From Tolypeutes matacus (lineage: Eukaryota; Chordata; Mammalia; Cingulata; Chlamyphoridae), in contig JAKSZT010054457.1 of NCBI GenBank assembly GCA_026826555.1, forward strand, positions 8,343,292-8,407,291: DNA of 64,000 nt, read 5' to 3'. The position numbers and the translations under genes are program-made. The notes below the pieces were generated by a model, which searched no databases, had not been told where the DNA came from, and was given only the letters and a program-made list of their open reading frames with translations. Below are positions 38,191 to 48,975 of this stretch, piece by piece. Position 1 is the first letter of the stretch. Each line of letters starts with the position of its first letter.

Positions 38191-39089
38191 TCATTTTCTC
38201 TCTGAAATTACATTCCTGTTTAATAACATTCTAATAGTATTTTTTACCTCTGTGTTCTGTACTGTATAGATGATAGAATTTAATGTAGGAATGACAAGGC
38301 TAGAGAATATTGCTATGATTATATCCATGGAGAAGATGACTAATGGACAGGATACATAAAAATACAGGGCACAACAACAAGACAACTGTGACATGGGAGC
38401 TGCATGTAAAGAGGACCTTTTTCCTCCATGCAGATTTGTGAGTCTTCCAGGAGTACAGGATGACAACATAGGATATCAGCAATATTAAATGTTTTCACAG
38501 GGGTTACTCCACAATTAGCAGCTACTAAGGGACCAATGAGGAAAATGTCATTGCAGGCACATTGTATCAGGATGGGATGTCACACATGAAATGTTCCATG
38601 ATGTTTGGTTCACAGAATGGGAGCCAGAAAGTGACTAGAACTTGTTTTATAGTGTAGAAAACCCTCTGTCTAAAACATACCCCCCAGGAGGCAGCATGTG
38701 CAGCGGTTCATGAAGCTCACTTAGTCCAGAGATCTGCAGATGTCAGTATAGCCATCACAGGCCATGAACATGAGAAGAACAACCTTAGAATGCCTAGGAA
38801 GTTCAATAACATACTGTGCCATGCAGCCATTGAAGGAGTCAGCTGTTGTCTGAGAGACACATCAGCTAGAATCTTAGGAATTATCAAAGAGGAATAGCAT
38901 GCATCTATCAAAGACATGAAGGAAGATCTATATTGCTGACTCCAAAGTCTGACTGCAGATTATGGAATACACAATAATTAGGTTGCCCCTGACGGTGACA
39001 ATGTAGGTGATAAATAAGGCCCTGCATAGAATTCTCTGCACCTGCAGATTCTGTATAAGTCCTTTTAGAATGAGTTCAGCCATGTACAT
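38191..39089 (-). pseudogene. Olfactory receptor family 4-like relic
   Basis: A strongly decayed odorant receptor. The start region near 39083-39089 reads M-AELILKGL, an eroded VTEFILLGL. Then come SLIDACYSSLIIPKILADVS (38917 and following), a MACDGY-like remnant of MAYDRY near 38765, and at the C-terminus IPTLNSIIYTVQNTEVKN ([12 protein letters not shown]...) ending at 38191. The frame is broken by several stops and shifts throughout, and the central region can be followed only by similarity to the other loci of this cluster. Length and orientation match the cluster. Confidence 0.8.
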
Positions 39090-41059
39090 CCTATCTTATT
39101 TAGCTCCAATGCTGAAGAGGTACTCAGAAGTGAGGCATTCATATTCTTAATAGCAAGATAGTAGACATTTTATATTTTGGATTTCCAGAGAAACTCAAAG
39201 CATTCTAATAATATAAAGAATTTTTTTCCATGCTGTGCAAGAAGAGAAGAAACATGCTACTTTTTCAATTTTACAAAGGAGATTAGAATGAGCCTTTGAA
39301 GCTGCTTAATTCAGTTTCTTAAATGGAAGCTGGAATCCCTTCTTTCTTCAACTATTGGTTTTGTCTTTACAAACTATTGATATGCAGATTAAATCTAATT
39401 TGCCTCACTCTTCAATTCAAAAGTCCTTTAAATAAGCCACAGAAAATCAGGGCTATATCTGTTTTATTCACCTCTTTAGCCCAAGTGCTAACTTCAGTGT
39501 GCGAGCAATAGTGGTTTTGTGGTATTCAATGACTGTTGACTGAGTAAAAATAAAAATGTTAGAAGACACTTATTTCCCCTGTGTTTTCATTTTTCCAACT
39601 AACTCCAAAAAAGAATGCAAATTAGTACAGTATAGGAACATGAACTAGAAATTCTCCACCCTAGAAATTCTTCAAACAAGCTGCATTTTACTCTGGCCAT
39701 CTGGAAATGTGAGCTAAATGTTAGAGCATGGTGGGAAGGTGAAGAAATTAGGGTGTTTATTCTGCTGTTTCCCTCCTGTGGTGTGTCAATGGCTGGGTAT
39801 CTTTAACAGAGTTTTACACAGCTCTGCTACAGAGCCATTTCCTTCTGGGTTATTGTAATCACTTCTACCTCTGGTTTTCTTAAGCCTCATTGTGTTAAGG
39901 GATACCCAGCCTTGCTGTCCCTGGAGTACTTTCTCATCCCTTTTTAGTTTCCCTCAGTTCTTTCCATACCTGGATAAATAATCTTCATTAAACTCTTTTC
40001 ATCTCCCCCTCTGAGTATGTTATTTCATATCAGGAATACTAAGGATACAGAAAGTTTGCAGTTTATACATTTTTTTTTATCAAAAAAAAAAAAAAAAAAA
40101 GAAAGAAACAGGAGAAGAGTTTTCACTGTCATAAATTTATTTTATTTTGAAAATCATCTGTACTTCATTTGAATATTGTTGTTACATAACTTTGTCTTCT
40201 ATTGGGAAAAAAAAACTGTGAAAGACTGAAATGTAACAAAATGTTTACTAGGTGTCTTCAGTGAAAACTTTTCTATTACTTAGCCTACTTTCATTGAATT
40301 TATGTGGCTCTATAGATTTTGTGACTCATTGTCTTTGGGCTATTTTGGTTTGAGTTCTTTAAATCGTACAAAACTGATAATAATGCAAATAATTCTTGTT
40401 CATAGTAATACAATTGCTGTCTGCTTGGAGGTTCAGCTGATTTTCCTCAGCCATTGGGGCAAGCAGGCATCTATTTATAAATTCATTACAGCATCTCTGA
40501 AAGAGTAATAATATGTGTGGTACATTGGATTCTCCTTTAAACTGATTATAATGTCACACTGTTTCTCTTATTAATTAATGGGTTAAATACAATCTCAGTC
40601 ATGTGTTCATTTTATAGTTGCATGAGTCAATTTACTTTTTTTTGAAAATTATTTTAACTGTGGATACTGCAATTACTAAGGGAGATAAGTTAAAAGACTC
40701 ACAAAAATCCAGATCTTATTTCCATCTGTTAAATCACCATGGGTTTTTCCATTTTATTTTGTTTGGAATTTGTTTTTATTTAATCCATTTATAAACTCTC
40801 CTTCTGAACTTGCTTTGAAGTCAAATGAAAACAAAATATGATGCTAAAGAACAATTTTTTTAGCCTCCCAAATCCTCTCCCATATAGATTTATAATCTCT
40901 TGAAAATACACTTACACACACACGCAAACACACCATACCACATATCACAGTACACCACACTACACCGGATTTATTGGTTAATGGTGGCATTGGGAAGATA
41001 AAGGCAGAATTTGTTACTCATGATTAGAGCTCTAACATCAATATCATATGTAATTTTCT
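39090..41059. other. Spacer, mostly unassigned
   Basis: Contains a diverged repeat-like block at about 39810-40060 that I cannot classify, an A-run at about 40082-40100 and a short (CA)-rich stretch near 40915-40935. No gene. Confidence 0.4.
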
Positions 41060-42950
41060 GGTATCAACAAATAGGCTTACTGGGGAAGATGGTGATGGAC
41101 TAATAGGCAAGCTGAATGCTCTTACAAAAACAATAGAGAAAGAGCCAAAAGCTGTCCGAGGGACCTGCTTTGGGAATCAGCAGAGCAGGACAGTGTTACA
41201 AAATTCCCAGGAGGGTGAGGGAGAGAGAGATGAAGAAGCTGAAATGACAACCAGAGTTACCAAGTCCCTGAGGATGCTGGCAATGGCTCCCCTCCCCCAC
41301 CCCCAATATATTAAGCTGGGGTAAATCCCCTGGCTCACTGCAAGCTACTGAGAGTGGAATAAACATCTTCCTCACTCTCAGCTGTTTCAAGTGAAAAGGA
41401 AGGGGAAGTAGGGAAATTTTCCTCAGTGAAATTGTCCAGCAGAGCACACTTTGAATCTTGAATCTGGAGATTCAACACAAAAACACAGGAAACCTGATAC
41501 TAAAAAATCTCCATGGAAAGTTGCATAGACTAGCACCATCTGCTGGCTGGTCTGGAAATTGCATGGAAAAAACTGTTTACATTGTCTGTATACAACCCAT
41601 GGGAGAAAATCTGCACCCTACTTGTGAGTCCCTGGCACAATTTTGAAAATTTATGCTGGACAATTTTTATGACTGAGAATAAGTTGAACCAAATATAAAA
41701 GAAGAGTTGTGGAGGAAAAAATGGCAAGAGATAGCAATTGACCATCAGAGTAAATACACCAACATATTCAGATGCCTAGACATCAGCCAAAAAATTACAA
41801 GCTATACTAGGAAAGAGGAAGAAATGGCACAGCCAGAAGAAAAAAACAAACATCCTGAAGAGATACAGGATTTAGGACAATTAGTCAACGGTAATCACAC
41901 AACTATTCTAAAACAAATAATTTGTAGAAAATATGGCTAAAGAAGTAAAGGAGATTTAAGAAGACACTAGGAGAGAATAAAGAACAATTTGAAAGCCTGC
42001 AAAGAAAAGTAACAGATCTTATGTGAATCAAAGACATGATGGATGAGATTAAAAATACATTAGCGGCACATGATTGCAGATTTGGATTGCTTGAAGACAG
42101 AATTAGTGAATTTGAAGGCAGAACATCTGATCTGGAAAAGACAGGACAATAGAAAGAGAAGAGAATGGAAAAATAGGGAATTGAATGACAACCTAAATGC
42201 ACAAATATTTGCATTATTGTTGTCCCAGAAGAAGAAGAGAATGGAAAAGGGACAGAAAGAATATTTGAGAAAATAATGACTGAAAACCTCTCATCAGAAA
42301 CAATACAGACCTCTCATCAGAAACCATGGAGGAGAGAAGAAAGTGGTATGATGTGTTTAAGGTACTGAAAGAGGAAAACTGCCAGCTAAGAATTCTGTAT
42401 CTGGCAAAGCTGCCCTTCAAAAATGACAGTGAGTTCAAAGTCTTCACAGACAAACAAAAACTGATAGAATATATTAACAAAAGACCAGACTTGTAAGAGA
42501 TACTAAAGGGGGCACTGCAGCCTGAAAGGTTAAAACAAGGATGAGAGATTTGGAGAAGAGTGTAGACATGGAGATTATTAGGAAGGGTAAACTAAAGGAT
42601 AAGAAGACAGACAATAGAATGGTATGACAACGGAGAAACCATTGTCAATGGCAAAATGGATGAAGCAAGTAATGTCTTTACAGTAATAACACTGAATGTT
42701 AATGACTTGAACTCCCCAATCTACAGACAATGACTGAGAGAATGGCTAAAAAAATATGAGCCTTCTATATGTTGTCTACAAGAGACCCACCTCAGATGTA
42801 AGGATGCAACGAGGTTAAAAGTGAAAGGTTAAGAAAAAAAGAGAAAAGACAAAAAAAAAAGGAAAAGAAAAATAAAAGGTTCGAAAAAGGTAGTCCATGA
42901 ATATAGCAATGAAAAAATAAAGAGCTGGAGTAGGCCAGAGAAACGTAAAA
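41060..42950 (+). mobile_element. LINE-1 5' UTR, ORF1 and start of ORF2, broken
   Basis: Starts near ggggaagatggtgatggact, an L1 5' UTR-like entry. ORF1 relics occupy about 41700-42540: a coiled-coil part near 42040-42120, the LCIIVVPEEE-like region near 42210, and TMEERRKWYD with the frame near 42325. An ORF2 start follows at about 42660 (ATGGATGAAGCAAG...), recognisable through the TCCTATATGTTGTCTACAAGAGACCCACCT-type endonuclease block (about 42760-42795) and gagctggagtaggcc (42922-42937). It then ends, so it is truncated at the 3' side. Confidence 0.7.
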
Positions 42951-43560
42951 TAACAATATTATAGTGTATGAACAATAATTACTCACTGCAACTAGCAAAT
43001 TGTTCCTGAGATTGGTATTCTATAAGTTTCTCCATACAAAATAAACACTGGCTTTTAATCGAAGAGGACTAGAGAAGAGATATTATGGGATACTTCAGTT
43101 TTCTTTAGCCCTTTATTTTGCATAATTGTTAATTAAAATAATCCATCTAAATCAATAATGATTTAGCATGACTACAGTTAAAAAAGATTTTGAGTTTCTC
43201 TGCCTCAAACCTTAGAAGTTGGTGTATTGTTATCTGCTGGAATTTGATTATCCAGAAATAATTATGGCCTAACTGGAAATAAAATAACTAAAGCAATAAT
43301 TTATTTCAATCTTAGAGATTATTATGTCCAATACTTGCAGTTATAATATAAAAATTATATTTATGTTATAATTAATTTTTATTATATTAGAATTATTACT
43401 TACTTTTATAAATGTTTGTTGCTATACCATTTCTCATAATTGATTATATTAAATCTAACCTGGCCTTGCAATCTCTCTTAAAATTTTTAATTTCTTTCAA
43501 TTTATTTTTCTATTTATTTTACAATTTTACAATGAAGGTTTTTTAACAGCTTAAAAAAAA
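42951..43560. other. Unassigned AT-rich spacer
   Basis: No gene or recognised repeat. The left neighbour is a 3'-truncated L1 and the right neighbour a short L1 tail. Confidence 0.4.
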
Positions 43561-44085
43561 ACACTGATTGTACACTTTGAATGGATCATATGGTGTATTA
43601 GTCAGGGTTCTCTTGGGAACAGAATCAACAGGAGATATCTTTATATATGAGATTTTATAAGATTCTCTCATGTGACCGTGGGGATGCACAAGTCCAGGTT
43701 CTGCATGCAGGATGCAAACCAGGGGCTCTGATGAAAGTCCCACGAAGTTCCTTAATGAGTTTCCTGGAGAAGTTAGCTGTCCAAAGAAGAGCTGGGAAAT
43801 TCTCTCTGAATGCTGAAATCACTTCCCTTTTTAAGGCATTCAACTGATTGGATAAAAAGTCACTCATTGCTGAGGGCAATCTTCCTGGTTGATCATAGAT
43901 ATAATTAGCCATCTATGCAGTAAAATCACTGAAGAATAAAGCCCATGAATATCCTTGTATTATAATTAGCCCAGTGCTTCCTTGACCAAAAACTGGGCAC
44001 AATTACCTGGCCAAGTTGAAACATTAGCCTAATTATCACATACGGTATGTGAATACATCTCAAGAAAACTGCTTAATAAAAACAG
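43561..44085 (+). mobile_element. LINE-1 3' tail fragment split by a solo LTR
   Basis: actgattgtacactttgaat...ggatcatatgg (to 43593) and tacggtatgtgaatacatct (from 44041) join into the usual old L1 ending (gattgtacactttggatggattgtatggtatgtgaatatatctc). The interruption is the LTR at 43594-44040. Confidence 0.7.
43594..44040 (-). mobile_element. Solo ERVL-type LTR (family Y)
   Basis: 447 bp, TG...CA on the minus strand (plus ends tgtattagtcagggttctct and ...cctaattatcaca). The flanks are a 5-bp duplication, tatgg (43589-43593) and tacgg (44041-44045), with one change. It contains the family block ggttctgtttcccaagagaa...ctgactaatac. The ORFs inside are not genes. Related copies: 58362-58798, 62234-62680 and the body of 63427-63880. 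Confidence 0.85.
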
Positions 44086-44089
44086 AAAT

Positions 44090-44905
44090 AATTCTGCAAG
44101 AATAGCCAGAAATAACAGCTGTGTACAGCAGGGGTAACAGAAAGATTGAGAGGGGAGGAATTCCTAGTTTGATTGTTTGTTAATTGTTTATTATTATTAT
44201 TGAAATAATGAAAATGCTTTATTAATGATTGATGTGATGAGCACACAACTATGTGTTTATAACAAATACCATTGATTGCACAGTTTGGATAAATTGTATG
44301 CTATATTAATATGTATCATATAACTGATTTCTTTTAAAAAAATAAGCTGGGTTGAGGGAAAAATACACCAAATGTAAGATATGGACTATAGTTAGTAGGA
44401 ATATTTTGTCAATGTTCTTGCATAGTTTGTAACAAATGTATTACAACAATGCAAGTTGTTGGGTAGGGGTGATATATGAGAAGCTTGTATGTTGTCATGC
44501 ATGTTTATTTAGTAAGTTTACAATTTTTATTATACAATTATTGTTTATATATGTTCATGTATGAATGATATATGTCAATAAAAACCCATTATTATGGGTA
44601 ATATTGCATATATAAGACTATTTTTACAAAATATAAATACAAATGTACTAGAGAGAAGAAAAAATAATAGAAACTATGTATGACAGGCAAGGCATAGAAA
44701 GATTGAGAGGTGATGAGTTTTGTTTGTTTGTTTGCTTGTTTTTTGTTTATTATAATTATTGGAATAATGACAGTGCTCTGGGAATGGTTGGAGTGATGAA
44801 TGCACAAATATGTGATTTTACCAAATACTATAGATTGTACTCTTTGGATGGATTTATGCTTTATTAATATGTATTAATAAAATTGATTTGCTTAAAAGAA
44901 AAAAA
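44090..44905 (+). mobile_element. Two consecutive LINE-1 3' tail fragments
   Basis: The block gattgagagg...gtttgtt...attattgaaataatg...gtgatgagcacacaactatgtg...ttgattgcacagtttggata appears at 44145-44340 and again, closely similar, at 44695-44900 (ttgagaggtgatgag...tggagtgatgaatgcacaaa...tagattgtactctttggatg), each ending in an A-run. Between them lies another L1 tail piece (aatgtaagatatggactata...ttgtaacaaatgtattacaa). The short ORFs are incidental. Confidence 0.6.
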
Positions 44906-45029
44906 AAAACATGCTTATAGGTTCATAGGTCTACAGTTTGACTGCAATTTAGATAAGCCAGGGAGAGCTCAAATGAAAGTGAAAAAATGTTACTGGAAGA
45001 GAGTGGAAATTTTAGAAACAATATTTTTA

Positions 45030-45350
45030 ATAAAGCCTCTGAAACATTATAGACAGTGTTGTATTAACTCATGGATAGACAAACTAATTGAACAAAATTG
45101 AAATTCAAGAAACAGAAAAATGCATACATACAATAAATTAATATATGAAAGTGGTGGCATCACTGGGTAATGGAAAATTGAATGTTTATTCAATAAATAG
45201 TGCTGGGATAATTTAGCTATTCTTATGGTATAAAAAGAAAGTATATCTCTACCACACACCATATCTACAAGTTAAAATGCTATATGGATTAAAGCCATAA
45301 TTTTAATATGTGAAAATTTAAAATTTCTTGAAAAAATTATCTTTTTCAAA
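45030..45350 (+). mobile_element. LINE-1 ORF2 C-terminal fragment
   Basis: Order of blocks: aactcatggatagacaaact, gtggtggcatcactgggtaa, caataaatagtgctgggata, ctctaccacacaccatatct. These match the ORF2 region after the RT domain. No open frame. Confidence 0.65.
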
Positions 45351-46565
45351 CTCAGGGCAGAGAAAGACTTTGAGAAGTAGTTGCAGTGACCTTTCTTGCT
45401 GAGTCTTGCTTGCTTGTCTCTGGATCACAGCTTATGTAGGGAATTATTGATCTCAAAAGTGCCTACACCTCTTTCCAAATGCCAACTCCTTCAACCTTTA
45501 TAATCATTACATTAGCTCCTAATTCCTTTTATTGGAATATTTTCTGATTGAAACATCTAGAATACTTTAGATTTCCTAAACCAATAAATAAATTACATAA
45601 CTGTCATTTAAGTCTGTTTCAGTGTATTTAAGTTATAAGCAAAATAAAAGGATGAGTGAAAATTCCAATTTTACACTTTACTGTATATATTATGGATACA
45701 TTTCTCAACAGGAGAAAGGTAAAAAAATTGATCCTTGTAAAATGAATTATGTCTGCAAAAATGCTACAATGCAATTATAAATGGGAAGATGCCTTTGATT
45801 TATCACTTAATTCAATGAGAACATATTGTTTAATTTACAAGGAATCAGAGTGTCTTTTTCTGTGTAAAACAAAAGAAGACAGTCTGTTCCCATATGTTTA
45901 ACAGCCCTTGTGTTTTTAAAACGTATACCTAGAGAGTTTAACGTAATGCAGACTTATTCTAGTGCTCTTTTATGATATGAATCACTTAAATATGTATTTC
46001 AATTACTGGAGGAAAACAATCTACATAGGTGTGCATAACAGAGTTGAATATCTTGCTGTCCAAAGGACAATCATAATACATTTACAAACTTAACGTATTC
46101 TATATGCTTATCTTCACTCCATCACAGATTTTAAAAAGTTAGCATGTAGCATGTTATAAGGTTAACAAATTTCATTTCTCATGAGTATATCCTGAACCAT
46201 TAGCACATGTTATGAGACTTTAATTTGACAAAGACAGCAAGTTTTACTTTTAGAATAAGTTTTTAGCAATCAGAATTTTAAGTCAAAATTGTCTGTACTT
46301 GAAATCAAATAAAATATTTTTATCCATCAGAAAGGTTAACATTATATAATTACATAAGTATATAGACATATATAGAGACATAAATATAGGATTAAGCCTG
46401 TATAATTTTCTTGATCCTTAAGGGCTATAACATATACCACTTCCATAAAGAATAATTTCTATAACTTTCTCAGAATAGGCTAAATAATGCAAATAGAATA
46501 ATAAAAATATAGTAATATGCTCACTGAGAATGAAATTATCCCTTACTTCAGAGAAAGAATAAATA
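45351..46565. other. Spacer downstream of the intact OR
   Basis: AT-rich, no gene or clear repeat. The receptor's 3' UTR and polyadenylation site would lie in its right part (read leftwards), but I cannot fix the site. Confidence 0.4.
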
Positions 46566-47519
46566 TCATGTTCTGAATGAGGGATGCATCCCTCTTTCAA
46601 CTAGGGTCACTTTTCTGCACCAAAGTTTCCTCATAGCACTTTTCATTTCTGCATTTCTCAGGGTATATATTAAAGGGTTCAACATGGGAGTTATGAAAGT
46701 TAAAACCACAGTCATGGATTTATCAATGGGAAAGGTAGAATTGGGCCTTGCATACAGAAAGATACAGGGAACAAAGAATAAAATAACCACAGCAATATGG
46801 GATGCACAGGTGTAGAAGGCTTTGTGCTTTCCTTCCAAACCATGTGTCTTCAAGGAGTGTAAGATGACTCCATATGAGACCAGAAGGATGAAGAAGATGA
46901 CAGTGCAAATTGCACCTCCATTGGCTGTCATGGAAAGTCCAAGGAGGTAGGTATTGGTACAAGCAAGTTTTAATAAGGGGTACATGTCACACACAAAGCT
47001 GTCAATGACATTGGGGCCACAGAAAGGGAGTCGATAGATAAAGAGAAATTGAACCAATGAGTGCAGAAAGCCTCCAACCCAGGCCACCAGTAGCATAAGA
47101 ACACACACCCGCCGATTCATGATGACCAAATAATGAAGAGGTTTACAGATGGCCACGTATCGGTCATAAGCCATCACCACCAGAAGAATGACTTCAGCAC
47201 CAGCAAATAAATGATCTATAAAGACTTGAGTCATACAAGCCTGGAAAGAAATGGTCTTCTTCTCTTGCAGCAAGTCTACAATCATTTTGGGAGCAATGGC
47301 AGTAGAATAGACAGCATCTATCAATGATAAATAGGCCAGAAAAAAGTACATGGGAGAACCCAGAGACTGGCTGGCCATGACTGTCGCTATGATGAGCAGG
47401 TTGCCCACTATTGTCACAATGTAGATGAGTAAGAATGTGACAAAGAGAAGTTTTTGCCCCTCAGGATTTTGTGTGAGCCCCAGCAGGATGAACTCAGTCA
47501 CATTGTTCATGTTCTCCAT
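46566..47519 (-). CDS. Olfactory receptor, family 4 (OR4A-like)
   Basis: A 317-aa seven-transmembrane odorant receptor, acting in olfactory cilia through Golf and adenylyl cyclase; the ligand is unknown. Visible motifs: N-glycosylation sequon NVT (6-8), GN in TM1 (39-40), PMYFF (56-60), C95 for the loop disulfide, [10 protein letters not shown] (116-125), C167, C177 and C187 in loop 2, SY (215-216) in TM5, KAFYTCASH (233-241, family KAFSTCSSH) and [12 protein letters not shown] (278-289). Length and C-terminus are normal for family 4. The start is 47519, because the frame opens further upstream to 47687 but a good splice acceptor (cttttgcttgcag) ends at 47543, only 23 bases before this ATG, and family members begin at M-NNVTEF. 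I judge the subfamily OR4A-like from remembered sequences ([20 protein letters not shown]). No in-frame defect. Confidence 0.93.
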   Translation of the reverse strand: MENMNNVTEFILLGLTQNPEGQKLLFVTFLLIYIVTIVGNLLIIATVMASQSLGSPMYFFLAYLSLIDAVYSTAIAPKMIVDLLQEKKTISFQACMTQVFIDHLFAGAEVILLVVMAYDRYVAICKPLHYLVIMNRRVCVLMLLVAWVGGFLHSLVQFLFIYRLPFCGPNVIDSFVCDMYPLLKLACTNTYLLGLSMTANGGAICTVIFFILLVSYGVILHSLKTHGLEGKHKAFYTCASHIAVVILFFVPCIFLYARPNSTFPIDKSMTVVLTFITPMLNPLIYTLRNAEMKSAMRKLWCRKVTLVERGMHPSFRT

Positions 47520-47541
47520 GTATTCTCCAAAGAGGTTAGAG

Positions 47542-47556
47542 CCTGCAAGCAAAAGG
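47542..47556 (-). promoter_or_regulatory. Splice acceptor before the intact OR coding exon
   Basis: On the minus strand ccttttgcttgcag precedes g-ctctaacc, with AG at 47544-47543. OR genes typically have non-coding 5' exons spliced just ahead of one coding exon, so this site decides the 47519 start over the longer open frame. Confidence 0.7.
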
Positions 47557-48754
47557 ATCAATAATGAGTTTGAGAATATTGCAAATTCTATGCAAAAATG
47601 TAATGCTTTTCTCAAGAATGTTTCCTCTACAGGGCCTAACACACAGTAGCTTTTTAGAAAATGAATGCTTGAAATCTCCTCCCACAATTACCCATTCCTT
47701 TTCACAAATTTCTTGCTTCACCATCAATGATGAGATTTCAGCATTTTTAATTGCATGGTGCATGGGAGTAGGGACATCTGTGAGACAATCAACTGAAGAG
47801 GAAAGCTGCTTCTTTTAGAGTGTCTCTCACAAAGACTGCATTTTGATATTATACCTCATTTCTTTTTTCTTGAAGGCTTTTTGGCATTCTGGGATCCACC
47901 ACCAAAATAATTTCATCTTGTGTGACTTTTTAAATATATAGTTATGTAAGATTGTACTTAGTGCATGGAGCTTAAAATCACACGTTTACCATGTGCTTTT
48001 CTTAGTTACTTTAATATGAATAGTGGAATAAATCACCTGCAGACATGAAAGGGAATCAGGTACTTTATGAGTGCTTATTAAATTTCCTTCAATTAAACTG
48101 AGTTTCAAAAATCATCAGAGAGCAACTTAGCAGAGATAAAAATACTAGATTCTTCCCAGGCAAGAAAGTACAATAAAAGTAATGTTTTGTTTGAAAATAT
48201 GCACACAGATACACACATATAAACCGGATTGACATTTATTGCAACCTAATTCATTTGAGGAAAGAAATTGGTAATATAAATCAAGGTGGATCGGTGCTGT
48301 TTGAATTAGATATAGTTTAGAATATCTTATATCTAACCAATTTGGAGTCAATTCAGATGTTAAAATAAAAAATTTAGGCAGAATCATGGCTTTATAGAAA
48401 TAACTATACTAAAAATCTGGAAATATGTGTATTTAATTTTTAGCCCAGTGATCTTAGAAAATCTTGTCTCAACTTATATTACCTATTGGAAATGTTATGA
48501 CCTTCTTTCCAGATGTAGGAGTCTCTGATTGTTGTTGTTGAAATCTTGTCCTAAACCACATAACATTTTTACTGCTAAACCATTTTTTATATTAATCAGG
48601 GTGAAGTAGAATGTGCCACCAGTTGTTTAATTATTAAAGTAATCAACAGATACAACCATTATTTTGTTCATATTATTAGTTCTTGGGTATCTGAATCTGT
48701 GAATATAAGACACTTGTGCTAGATTTAGCAAAGTAAATGAACTGTTGGACATTT
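47557..48754. other. Spacer upstream of the intact OR
   Basis: Would be intron or 5' exon territory of the receptor, but I cannot place a promoter or a 5' non-coding exon by eye. The long open frame continues to 47687 without domain content. Confidence 0.4.
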
Positions 48755-48767
48755 AAGATATGACCAG

Positions 48768-48962
48768 CAGGAAGTGGCTGTGGCTCAATCAGTGGGGCTC
48801 CCGTTTACCATGTGGGGGGCCCCGGGTTCGGTTCCCGGGGCCTCCTGGTGAAGGCAAGCCCGCCCGCATGGTGTGGTTAGCTGACCCAGTGAGCACAAGC
48901 AGCAAGGGGGGGATAAATGAATAAATAAATAAAATCTTTAAAAAATAATAAAATAAAATAAA
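48768..48962 (+). mobile_element. tRNA-derived SINE (DAS-like), short form
   Basis: Head with box A (tggctcaatcagtgg, 48781-48795) and box B (ggttcggttcc, 48825-48835), a short body and an (AATA)-rich tail. A 13-bp duplication aagatatgaccag occurs at 48755-48767 and 48963-48975 and defines the insertion exactly. Box B is single, unlike the copy at 7746-8013, and the middle section is shorter. Confidence 0.9.
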
Positions 48963-48975
48963 AAGATATGACCAG

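Noticed and set aside
48768..48850. Possible tRNA gene (box A and box B present)
   Set aside because: No acceptor stem closure is visible, and the element has an A-rich tail and a 13-bp target duplication, so it is a SINE head.
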